Assembly: GCA_041487355.1 (NCBI GenBank)
Contig: JBGPND010000181.1
Coordinates: 1-10,733, forward strand
DNA: 10,733 bases
Direction: 5' to 3'
Source: JAMXLO01 sp041487355
GTDB taxonomy: Bacteria; Pseudomonadota; Alphaproteobacteria; Acetobacterales; Acetobacteraceae
Positions within the stretch are counted from its first letter, which is position 1. The number at the start of each line of letters is the position of its first letter. The notes beneath the pieces were generated by a model. It ran no database searches. It worked only from the letters and a program-made list of their open reading frames with translations, and was not told the DNA's origin. Both the position numbers and the translations under genes were made by a program. Positions 1 to 6,163 of this stretch are shown in pieces.

Positions 1-67
1 ACTTGCCCCACCCGCCGGCCCGGTCTAGAAGCCGGCACCCCCAAAGCAACCGAAGCAGGCTTTTGCA

Positions 68-634
68 ATGAAGCAGCAGGCGAACCTGATCCGTGCCGGG
101 CAGGTGATCGAGCACGAAGGCCGTCGCTGGACCGTGCTGAAGCAGCAGATCATCTCCCCCGGCAAAGGCGGCGCTTTCATCCAGGTGGAAATGCGCGACC
201 TCAAGTCGGGCAACAAGACCAACGAGCGCTGGCGCACCGCCGACACCGTCGAGCGGCTGATGACCGAGGACAAGGAGTTCAACTACTCCTACACCGACGG
301 CACCAACATGGTGCTGATGGACCCGGAGAACTACGAGGAGACGCATGTCCCGCTCGCGCTGCTCGGGGACTTGGCGCCGTTCCTGCAGGACAACATGCGC
401 GTGACGATCGACCTGGTGGAAGGCGAGCCGGTGGGCATCCACCTGCCGCCGACCGTCGTACTTGAAGTGGTCGAGGCCGATCCGGTGGTAAAAGGTCAGA
501 CCGCCGCTTCGTCGTACAAGCCGGCGCGGCTGTCCAATGGCGTGAAGACCTCGGTGCCGCCGTTCATCGAGACCGGCGAGAAAATCGTCGTGAAGACCGA
601 GGACGGCAGCTACGTGGAGCGCGCCAAGGGCTGA
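68..634 (+). CDS. efp: Elongation factor P
   Basis: EF-P binds the ribosome between the P and E sites and helps peptide-bond formation when it stalls on consecutive prolines. The 188-residue product has the usual family length and its three beta-barrel domains. The KOW-like N-terminal domain carries the exposed loop SPGKGGAF with Lys33 at the tip, the position that in many bacteria is beta-lysylated by EpmA/EpmB. A lysine here, not arginine, argues against the EarP rhamnosylation route. The C-terminal domain shows the family's KG(Q/D)TA-KPA-LSNG and VPPFIETGE segments and ends in a typical YVER. The ATG at 68 is the natural family start; only a weak purine-rich stretch precedes it. It is followed 13 nt later by the phosphatase gene, so the two are probably co-transcribed. 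A proline-rich protein (polyproline runs) is encoded two genes downstream, a plausible EF-P client. Confidence 0.96.
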   Translation: MKQQANLIRAGQVIEHEGRRWTVLKQQIISPGKGGAFIQVEMRDLKSGNKTNERWRTADTVERLMTEDKEFNYSYTDGTNMVLMDPENYEETHVPLALLGDLAPFLQDNMRVTIDLVEGEPVGIHLPPTVVLEVVEADPVVKGQTAASSYKPARLSNGVKTSVPPFIETGEKIVVKTEDGSYVERAKG

Positions 635-647
635 CAGGCCCGCGCCG

Positions 648-1538
648 ATGGCACTCCGCCTCTCCGCGCACCTGACCGTGATGGCGAACGCCGCCCAGAA
701 GGCGTCGAAGCGGCTGTTGCGCGACTTCAACGAGGTCGAGCAGTTGCAGGTCTCGGTGAAGGGGCCGTCCGACTTCGTCTCGCAGGCCGACATCCGGGCA
801 GAGCAGACCCTGCGCGAGGAGCTGAACAAGGCGCGTCCGGGCTACGCGTTCCTGATGGAGGAGTCCGGCGCATCGGGCTCGCAGAACTGGTCCTGGCGCT
901 GGGTGGTCGATCCGCTCGACGGCACCACCAACTTCCTGCACGGCATTCCGCACTGGGCGATCAGCATCGGGCTGGAGCGCCGCCTGCCCGACGGCGGCTC
1001 CGAGCTGGCGGCGGGCCTGGTGTACGCGCCGGCGGTGGACGAGCTGTTCTGGGCGGAAAAGGGCGGCGGCGCCTTCGTCAACGAACGGCGGCTGCGGGTC
1101 TCGGCGCGGCGTGAGCTGAAGGATGCGGTGATCGCCACCGGCATTCCATTCGCCGCGGTCGCGCCGCATCGGCGGCTGGCCTTTGCCCGCACGCTCGGGC
1201 TGCTGATGCCGCAGGTTGCCGGCATCCGGCGGTTCGGCGCGGCTGCGCTCGATCTGGCCTGGGTTGCCGCCGGCCGCTACGACGGGTTCTGGGAACTCGG
1301 GTTGCAGCGCTGGGACATGGCCGCCGGCCTGCTGCTGATCCGCGAGGCGGGGGGCTTCGCCACCGACCCGGGCGGCAAGGACCCGCTCGATGCCGGCGAT
1401 GTCGTCGCGGCGAACCCGCATCTGCACGTGGCACTGACCGAGGCCGTCCGGCAGGGCATCGCCAGGAGCCACCAGCCTGCGCCGGCAACCGAGCCGGGGC
1501 CTGCCCCGGCCACCGAGCCGGGGCACGATGAAAGTTGA
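648..1538 (+). CDS. Inositol monophosphatase family protein (SuhB-like)
   Basis: This is a Mg2+-dependent phosphatase of the IMPase superfamily, a group acting on inositol-1-phosphate or related sugar or nucleotide phosphates; the substrate cannot be read from the sequence. The metal-binding signatures are intact: the Glu-Glu pair at 71-72, DPLDGTTNF at 88-96 (motif A) and WDMAAG at 222-227 (motif B). The 296 residues exceed the usual 260-270 because of an Ala/Pro/Glu-rich C-terminal tail (about 275-296) that repeats PATEPG. The tail is encoded by a short direct repeat and looks recently acquired or slippage-derived. The start at 648 fits the family N-terminus (helix with KASKRLLRDF, then KGPSDFVSQAD). 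It follows efp by 13 nt and precedes the OmpA-like gene by 49 nt, which suggests an operon. SuhB itself is also known as a transcription antitermination factor in enterobacteria, which cannot be inferred here. Confidence 0.93.
   Translation: MALRLSAHLTVMANAAQKASKRLLRDFNEVEQLQVSVKGPSDFVSQADIRAEQTLREELNKARPGYAFLMEESGASGSQNWSWRWVVDPLDGTTNFLHGIPHWAISIGLERRLPDGGSELAAGLVYAPAVDELFWAEKGGGAFVNERRLRVSARRELKDAVIATGIPFAAVAPHRRLAFARTLGLLMPQVAGIRRFGAAALDLAWVAAGRYDGFWELGLQRWDMAAGLLLIREAGGFATDPGGKDPLDAGDVVAANPHLHVALTEAVRQGIARSHQPAPATEPGPAPATEPGHDES
1482..1524 (+). repeat. 19-bp direct repeat with two competing hairpins at the end of the phosphatase gene
   Basis: A 19-base unit beginning CCGGCAACCGAG at 1482 recurs at 1506 (18 of 19 bases identical, period 24). 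Because each unit ends in GCCGGGG and the second begins after CCCCGGC, the central CCCCGGC (1504-1510) can pair either with GCCGGGG at 1493-1499 (4-nt loop) or with GCCGGGG at 1517-1523 (6-nt loop). The two stems exclude each other. No U-run follows, so it is not a standard intrinsic terminator. It encodes the PATEPG-PAPATEPG tail and may be simple low-complexity coding DNA. Confidence 0.8.
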
Positions 1539-1587
1539 CAAAGGCGTTCACTGTCCTCTGTCGCCTGTCCCCTGTATTCTGACCGCC

Positions 1588-2415
1588 ATGCGCCAAGTCT
1601 CTCTCATGCTTGCCGGGCTGCTCTGTGCAGCCGCGCCCGCGCTGGCGCAGGTTACCGTCGACCTGCATGCGCTCGACGCCCTGCCGGGGGCCAGGCCGCC
1701 GGCCCAGGAGGCACCGCCGCGTCGGGCTTTACCAAAGCCTGCATCGCGGCCCCTGGCGTCCAGCAGGCCGAACAAGCCGGCTCCCCGGCAGCCGGCGGCC
1801 ACGCCGGCGCCCGAGCCCTCGACAACCACGGCGACCCAGGCGCCCACGGCGCCGCAGGCAGTGCCTGTACCACCGGCTGCGACCCTGCCCGCCGCTCCGC
1901 CCCCGACCATTGCCCTTGCACCGGTCCCGCCGCCGCCACCTGCGGCCCAGGCAGCGCCGCCCCCACCGCCACCGATCTCCGACACTGCCGCCAGCGCAGC
2001 CAACGCAACGGGCGCGGGACTTCGGGTGACGTTCGGTACCGGAGAGACCGACCTCAGCCCGGCCAGCGCGACCGCCATCCAGAACCTCGTCCGGACCGCG
2101 CCGCAAGGCGACAGCACCAGCTTCAACGTGGTGGCCTATGCGGCCGGCACGCCGGAAGACCCCTCCACCGCACGGCGCCTCTCGCTGTCGCGCGCGCTCG
2201 CCGTGCGCAGCGCGCTGATCGCCGACGGGGTGAGCTCGACGCGGATCTACGTTCGCGCACTTGGCGCGCTGGCCGGTGACGGGCCGCCCGACCGGGTGGA
2301 CCTGTCGGTGCTGGGCAGCAATGCGCCCGCAGCCTCTCCGGCCAGTACGCAGGGACAGGCTCCGGCCAGCGCGCCAGGACCGGCACCAGCCGGCGTCAAG
2401 AGCCAGCAACAGTGA
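1588..2415 (+). CDS. Secreted proline-rich protein with divergent OmpA-like domain
   Basis: Probably a periplasmic partner of the channel pair encoded just downstream. The 275-residue product begins with a clear signal peptide (hydrophobic core 5-16, cleavage expected after APALA at 20). A Pro/Ala-rich linker follows at about 32-129 with runs of five and six prolines. An OmpA-like fold is recognisable at about 146-243 (FGTGETDLSPAS, LSLSRALAVRSALIADGV, DRVDLSV), then an Ala/Pro/Gln-rich tail. The Arg of the LSxSRA helix is kept (Arg202), but the Asp that binds diaminopimelate in OmpA appears to be Ala186, so peptidoglycan binding is doubtful. An in-frame ATG at 1528, overlapping the previous stop, would add 20 residues of atypical composition; I prefer 1588 because it yields a classic signal peptide. 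The end overlaps the next start as GTGA, suggesting translational coupling. No lipobox is seen. Confidence 0.82.
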   Translation: MRQVSLMLAGLLCAAAPALAQVTVDLHALDALPGARPPAQEAPPRRALPKPASRPLASSRPNKPAPRQPAATPAPEPSTTTATQAPTAPQAVPVPPAATLPAAPPPTIALAPVPPPPPAAQAAPPPPPPISDTAASAANATGAGLRVTFGTGETDLSPASATAIQNLVRTAPQGDSTSFNVVAYAAGTPEDPSTARRLSLSRALAVRSALIADGVSSTRIYVRALGALAGDGPPDRVDLSVLGSNAPAASPASTQGQAPASAPGPAPAGVKSQQQ

Positions 2416-3563
2416 CCCGCCCCAACACCTATCTGATTCGGATGGGGGTCTTCCTGCTGGCGGTCCTGCTCGTCACCGCCCTGCTGTCCCCTGTCCTGCT
2501 CAGCGCCTATGCCAACAATCCCCTGCTGAACAGTCTGATCCTGTTGGTCCTGCTGATCGGCATCGGCTGGAACCTGCGCCAGGTGCTGCGGCTTTCGCCC
2601 GAGGTCACCTGGCTGGAGACTTACCAGACCGCCCGTCCCCGGCTTGCCTCGCTGCCTTCGCCGCAATTGCTGGCGCCGATGGCCAGCATGCTGGCCTCGC
2701 GCGAGGCGCAGAGCCGCACCGACCAGGCGCGCTTCACGCTCTCCGCCACTGCGATGCGCAGCCTGCTGGACGGCATCGCCTCGCGCCTCGACGAGAGCCG
2801 CGAGCTGTCGCGCTACATGACCGGCCTGCTGATCTTCCTCGGCCTGCTCGGCACATTCTGGGGCCTGTTGAAGACGGTCGGCGCGGTGTCCGACGTGATC
2901 GGTTCGATGTCGGTCGGTTCGGGCGACCTCAACGCGTTGTTCGAGCAGCTCAAGTCGGGGCTTGCGAAACCGCTCGCCGGCATGGGCACGGCGTTTTCCG
3001 CCTCGATGTTCGGCCTCTCCGGCGCGCTTGTGCTGGGCTTCCTCGACCTTACCGCGGGCCAGGCGCAGAACCGCTTCTTCAACGAGCTGGAGGAGTGGCT
3101 GGCCGGCCTGACCCGCCTTTCGTCGGGCGTGCTGGCGGAAGGCGACGGATCGGTGCCGGTCTATGTGCAGGCGCTGCTGGAGCAGACCGCCGAGAACATG
3201 GAGAACCTCCAGCGCATCCTGTCGCGCGGCGAGGACAGCCGCTCGCAGGCGAGCCAGGCGGTGCTGGCTCTCTCCGAGCACATCGCCACGCTGTCGGATG
3301 CGATGCGCACCAGCCAGCAGCTCATGCTGCGCATCGCCGAGGCGCAGTCGACGATCGCGCCGGCCTTGCAGCGGCTCGCCGAGCAGCGCCGGGAGTCCGG
3401 CTTCGACGATGCGGCGCGCGGGCATCTGCGCAACATCGAGCTGTATCTGCAGCGCCTGCTCGCCGATGCCGAGCAGGGCCGCGCGCAGGCCACGGCGGAG
3501 CTGCGCAATGACCTTCGCATCCTGACCAGGACGGTTGCCGCCCTGGCGGACGAGCAGAAATAG
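2412..3563 (+). CDS. MotA/TolQ/ExbB-type proton channel subunit with long cytoplasmic tail
   Basis: Probable inner-membrane proton-channel subunit that converts proton-motive force into mechanical work with the MotB-like partner encoded next. The 383 residues show four membrane segments (about 11-33, 36-56, 136-158, 189-211). The third has the family signature GLLGTFWGLL at 145-153, and the fourth reads GMGTAFSASMFGLSGAL, matching the TolQ/MotA channel helices. The loop at about 57-135 and the 172-residue tail after 211 would be cytoplasmic. The tail is rich in heptad-like helices and is longer than in TolQ or ExbB, recalling ZorA of Zorya defence. The start is GTG at 2412, inside the preceding stop (GTGA); an ATG at 2442 is the alternative. 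The stop is 2 nt before the next gene. Four helices favour a MotA/ZorA-like rather than a three-helix TolQ-like layout. The exact cellular role is unknown. Confidence 0.88.
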   Translation: MTRPNTYLIRMGVFLLAVLLVTALLSPVLLSAYANNPLLNSLILLVLLIGIGWNLRQVLRLSPEVTWLETYQTARPRLASLPSPQLLAPMASMLASREAQSRTDQARFTLSATAMRSLLDGIASRLDESRELSRYMTGLLIFLGLLGTFWGLLKTVGAVSDVIGSMSVGSGDLNALFEQLKSGLAKPLAGMGTAFSASMFGLSGALVLGFLDLTAGQAQNRFFNELEEWLAGLTRLSSGVLAEGDGSVPVYVQALLEQTAENMENLQRILSRGEDSRSQASQAVLALSEHIATLSDAMRTSQQLMLRIAEAQSTIAPALQRLAEQRRESGFDDAARGHLRNIELYLQRLLADAEQGRAQATAELRNDLRILTRTVAALADEQK

Positions 3564-3565
3564 CG

Positions 3566-5143
3566 ATGGCACTGACCGTCCGACGGCGCGGTGACAACGG
3601 GCTCTCCGCCTGGCCCGGCTACGTGGACGCACTGTCCACGCTGCTGATGGTCATCATCTTCGTGCTGCTGGTGTTCGTGCTCGCGCAGGCCTTCCTGTCG
3701 GTCGCGCTGTCGGGACGTGACAAGCAGCTCGAACGGGTGAACCGCCAGCTCGCCGAAGTCAGCGACATGCTGTCGCTGGAGCGCGGCCGCGGCGCGGATC
3801 TGCAGCAATCGATCGCCCAGCTCAACCGCGAGCTGGCGGCGACGAGTGCCGCACGCGATACGCTGTCGCAGCAGCTTGCCGTGCTGAAGGAGCAGGCGGA
3901 GCGCGCCGGCGCAGATCGCGACACGCTGCGCACCGAACGCGACCGGCTGTCGCAGCAGCTTGTCGATGCCGCGCTGCAAGCGCAGTCGGGTGCGGCACGG
4001 GTGGATCAGTTGCAGAAGGATCTCACTGCCGCGGCCGGCCGCACCGATGTCGCCAGTCAGGAGACTGCCAGGGTCGCGACGCAGCTCGCCGAGACGCGGC
4101 GCCAGCTCACCGCGAGCACGCAGCAGGCGCAGGCGGCGGCGGCGCAGGCGGATCAACTGCAGAGGCAGCTCACCGACACGAGCGGCAAGCTGGATGCCGC
4201 CGGCAAGGCGACCGTGCAATTGACCGCGCAACTGGAGGACACCAACCGGCAGCTTGCCGCGGCGCAGTCACGGCTTGCCGAGATGCAGACGCAGCTCACC
4301 GAACTGGACAGGACGGTGAAGGCCGACAAGGAGACGATCAGCGCGCGACTGTCCGATCTCGCCAGGCTGGCGGAGCAGAACCGCGCGCTTGCCGCGCTGC
4401 GCGACGAGCTGGAGAAGCAGGCACAGGATGCTGCTGCCCGCGCGATGACGGAGCAACAGCGCCGCGCGGCGGTCGAAGCGCAGCTTTCCGACGAGAAGCG
4501 CCTCGGCGATTCCGCGCGGGCGCAGATCGCGTTGCTGAACCGGCAGGTGGACGAGCTGAAGGCCCAGCTCACCTCGGTCGCCAAGGCGCTCGACCTGGCG
4601 CAGACGGGGGGGCGCGAGAAGGACACGCAGATCGCCAATCTCGGCCAGAAGCTGAACGCGGCCCTGGCGGCGAAGGTGGAGGAGTTGCAGCGCTATCGCA
4701 GCGAGTTCTTCGGCAAGCTGCGGGCGGTGCTGGCGAACCGGCCTGGCATCCAGGTCGTCGGCGATCGGTTCGTGTTCCAGAGCGAGGTGTTGTTCCCGGT
4801 CGGCAGCGCCGATCTGACTCTCGCCGGTCAGAGCGGGATTACCGCACTGGCGATCACCGTCAAGGACATCGCAGCGGAGATCCCGCCGGACATAAACTGG
4901 ATCATGCGTATCGACGGCCACACCGACCGCCAGCCGATCAAGGCCGGCGGCCTGCTCGCGTCCAACTGGGAGCTGTCGGCGGCGCGTGCCATCACGGTGG
5001 TGAAGCTGCTGATCGCCGACGGCGTGCCGGCCGAGCATCTCGCCGCGACCGGTTTTGCCGACAATCAGCCGCTCGATCCTGCCGACACGCCGGACGCCTA
5101 TGCGAAGAACCGCCGCATCGAGTTGCGATTGACCGACAGGTAG
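3566..5143 (+). CDS. MotB-like protein: membrane Asp, very long coiled coil, OmpA peptidoglycan-binding domain
   Basis: Predicted stator partner of the upstream channel subunit. The 525 residues start with a short basic cytoplasmic end and one membrane helix (about 24-48) preceded by WPGYVDALSTLLMV. Asp21 sits where MotB carries its proton-binding Asp. Residues about 50-385 are Gln/Leu/Ala/Arg-rich heptads, read as a coiled coil. The C-terminal domain (about 400-525) is a complete OmpA/MotB fold with RIDGHTDRQPI, SNWELSAARA and KNRRIELRL; Asp454 and Arg474 are the expected diaminopimelate-contacting residues. MotB is usually 260-350 residues, so the extra length is all coil. The gene follows its partner by 2 nt. 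Long coils also attract false matches to SMC/chromosome-partition proteins; the membrane Asp and OmpA domain decide against that. It is the last gene of the block, with no terminator-like T-run behind it. Confidence 0.9.
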   Translation: MALTVRRRGDNGLSAWPGYVDALSTLLMVIIFVLLVFVLAQAFLSVALSGRDKQLERVNRQLAEVSDMLSLERGRGADLQQSIAQLNRELAATSAARDTLSQQLAVLKEQAERAGADRDTLRTERDRLSQQLVDAALQAQSGAARVDQLQKDLTAAAGRTDVASQETARVATQLAETRRQLTASTQQAQAAAAQADQLQRQLTDTSGKLDAAGKATVQLTAQLEDTNRQLAAAQSRLAEMQTQLTELDRTVKADKETISARLSDLARLAEQNRALAALRDELEKQAQDAAARAMTEQQRRAAVEAQLSDEKRLGDSARAQIALLNRQVDELKAQLTSVAKALDLAQTGGREKDTQIANLGQKLNAALAAKVEELQRYRSEFFGKLRAVLANRPGIQVVGDRFVFQSEVLFPVGSADLTLAGQSGITALAITVKDIAAEIPPDINWIMRIDGHTDRQPIKAGGLLASNWELSAARAITVVKLLIADGVPAEHLAATGFADNQPLDPADTPDAYAKNRRIELRLTDR

Positions 5144-5159
5144 CTATCGGCAGCGTCTC

Positions 5160-5329
5160 ATACCAACCGCCGTTGCTGCTGACTCTTGTCGCCGCTCCCT
5201 CGCCGTCATGGCCGGGCTTGTCCCGGCCATCCGTCGTGGCACGGTGCCACCACTGATGGCCGGGACAAGCCCGGCCATGACGGGAAAAGCGAGCGCTGAC
5301 CAAGGGTCATTGATTCGGGCGGTTGGTAT
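5160..5329. repeat. 170-bp nested palindromic element with 12-bp terminal inverted repeats
   Basis: ATACCAACCGCC at 5160-5171 is repeated as its exact reverse complement at 5318-5329. Inside lie the 29-bp inverted arms at 5203-5231 and 5255-5283, and inside those a 7-bp stem (5236-5242 with 5244-5250). The three nested inversions make a miniature-transposon-like or REP-like element with no coding content. No target-site duplication is evident. It sits 16 nt after the end of the MotB-like gene. Confidence 0.7.
5203..5283. repeat. Dispersed GC-rich palindromic repeat of the alphaproteobacterial 'MAGLVPAI/GTSPAMTG' type
   Basis: Perfect 29-bp inverted arms (GTCATGGCCGGG... and its complement) enclose a 23-nt centre that itself folds into GTGGCAC/GTGCCAC. 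Such repeats are widespread between genes in Rhizobiales and Rhodospirillales and give rise to spurious short ORFs reading MAGLVPAI on one strand and DKPGHDG on the other. Both readings occur here. The transcript could form a very stable hairpin and protect or end the upstream mRNA, but there is no U-tract. Confidence 0.85.
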
Positions 5330-5540
5330 CAGTTGGAACCTCGGCTCCCGACTTATAGCGGACGTTCAGCCGTCTTGCTTGCAATACCGACTGTGAGCGG
5401 ACGATATTGGCACCGGACTTATGCACAGCCTAAGCCACGTCCTCGTCGGTCCAGCTACTGCCGTCCTCGGCAGCATCCGCCTCAATCGCAGCCTCGGTTG
5501 GCACCCGGCACGCTGCCAGGTCCGACAGTAGCTTCTTGCG
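5328..5540 (-). pseudogene. Probable decayed BrnA-like antitoxin remnant
   Basis: Reading the minus strand from 5540 gives RKKLLSDLAACRVPTEAAI, then about 16 residues ending in WTDEDVA, a TAG at 5430-5432, then AVHKSGANIVRS and RLNVRYKSGAEVPTD up to the edge of the palindromic element. The order (SDLA, acidic WTDED, Ala-Val, positive patch, RLxVRY) resembles BrnA-family antitoxins, which continue into a ribbon-helix-helix; here that end is missing. The same frame has ATG-GAA-TAG at 5571-5579 behind a strong AGGAGG on the minus strand (5582-5587). No BrnT toxin is visible. The likeness is by eye and weak; it may be chance. Confidence 0.28.
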
Positions 5541-5629
5541 GCCGCTGTCACCAGGAACGGCGCATGGCAGCTATTCCATTTCCTCCTGTTCGTCGGCCGC
5601 AACTGATGATTCGGCACAGCACTTGACAG

Positions 5630-5827
5630 GTGGTGACAAATTTGCCACCGTGCAGGGTGCCAAGAAAGACCCGTGCTATCCACTGGATCAAGGCGGCGCG
5701 GAAGAATTTCGAGAGTTTTCCGCCCGGCGCGCGTGATGCCTTCCTGAAGAAATCGAAGTCCGGGATCCCGACAGCCAGGCAGGATATCGATGGGGTGCGG
5801 GAGCGGCTCAAGGAAATGATACGATGA
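5630..5827 (+). CDS. RelE/HigB-type (Gp49-like) toxin with internal in-frame deletion
   Basis: The 65-residue product joins the two ends of a Gp49-like HigB toxin, a ribosome-dependent mRNA interferase family of about 100-120 residues. Residues 16-38 (IHWIKAARKNFESFPPGARD) match the family N-terminus, and 39-65 (FLKKSKSGIPTARQDIDGVRERL) match its C-terminus. The central part, which normally contains the AKPLKGF segment and the AYRAVYTV and VYVLHxFQ strands, is absent, and the junction keeps the reading frame. The strand residues that form the core are therefore lost and the toxin should be inactive. The start is uncertain: GTG at 5630, or GTG at 5657, which gives an N-terminus closer to the family. 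The stop overlaps the antitoxin start as ATGA, the usual coupled arrangement. Confidence 0.72.
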   Translation: MVTNLPPCRVPRKTRAIHWIKAARKNFESFPPGARDAFLKKSKSGIPTARQDIDGVRERLKEMIR

Positions 5828-6156
5828 CCGGTGAACCCGTTGAAGCCGTGCGCGGCAGCGGAAATGGTTTTCACGATTTTGACTATCCGGATGCCGATGT
5901 GCGTCAGGCCAAGGCGCTGCTAGGCACGCAGATCATGAAAATCCTGGCTGAGGAAGGGCTGTCGACGCGCCAAGCCGAAGCCCGGACCGGCGTCGCGCAC
6001 AGCGAGTTTTCCCGCATCCGGCAAGCGAACTTCAGCCGGTTCACCATCGACCGGCTGATGGCGATCCTCGCGCGGCTCGGTCAACGGGTGGAACTGTCCG
6101 TTACAGTGCATCCGAGCGCCACACGTGAGTCGGTCGCGGACGCGTTGCACCCGTGA
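5824..6156 (+). CDS. HigA-type helix-turn-helix antitoxin
   Basis: Antitoxin and probable autorepressor of the preceding toxin gene. The 110-residue protein matches the XRE/HTH_37 type found beside Gp49-like toxins: an acidic lead-in DFDYPDADVRQAKALLGTQI (about 19-37), then a helix-turn-helix at about 41-72 (LSTRQAEARTGVAHSEFSRIRQ), then FTIDRLMAILARLGQRVEL, the usual continuation. Its ATG overlaps the toxin stop by 4 nt. Unlike the toxin it looks full length and intact. It ends only 7 nt before the ATG of glcE, so glcE may be expressed from, and its translation coupled to, the toxin-antitoxin transcript. In working pairs such proteins repress their own promoter; no operator was identified with confidence. 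Confidence 0.85.
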   Translation: MTGEPVEAVRGSGNGFHDFDYPDADVRQAKALLGTQIMKILAEEGLSTRQAEARTGVAHSEFSRIRQANFSRFTIDRLMAILARLGQRVELSVTVHPSATRESVADALHP

Positions 6157-6163
6157 TGCCGAC

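Noticed and set aside
564..1541. Long minus-strand open frames antisense to the phosphatase, the MotA-like and the MotB-like genes
   Set aside because: They are Arg/Pro-rich or Gln/His-rich shadows of high-GC coding DNA with no recognisable domain.
1535..1580. TTGACA at 1535-1540 and TATTCT at 1575-1580 as a promoter for the OmpA-like gene
   Set aside because: The spacing is 34 nt, about twice the usual, and no better pairing exists.
2412..5143. Complete Zorya anti-phage system
   Set aside because: ZorA/ZorB-like parts are present but no ZorC, ZorD or ZorE effector follows; the neighbours are repeats and glc genes.
3566..5143. SMC or chromosome-partition ATPase suggested by the long coil
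   Set aside because: There are no Walker motifs; the membrane Asp helix and C-terminal OmpA domain define it as MotB-like.
5203..5283. Intrinsic terminator for the motor operon
   Set aside because: The hairpin is far larger than a terminator stem and has no following T-run; it is better explained as a dispersed repeat.
5208..5396. 62-residue plus-strand reading beginning MAGLVPAI
   Set aside because: It is the well-known spurious translation of the dispersed palindrome, not a gene.
5419..5427. TTATGCACA, an exact match to the DnaA-box consensus TTATNCACA
   Set aside because: It is a single box with no second copy, AT-rich stretch or replication gene nearby, so an origin is not supported.
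5623..5628. TTGACA as a -35 element just upstream of the toxin gene
   Set aside because: No acceptable -10 hexamer lies 16-18 nt downstream.
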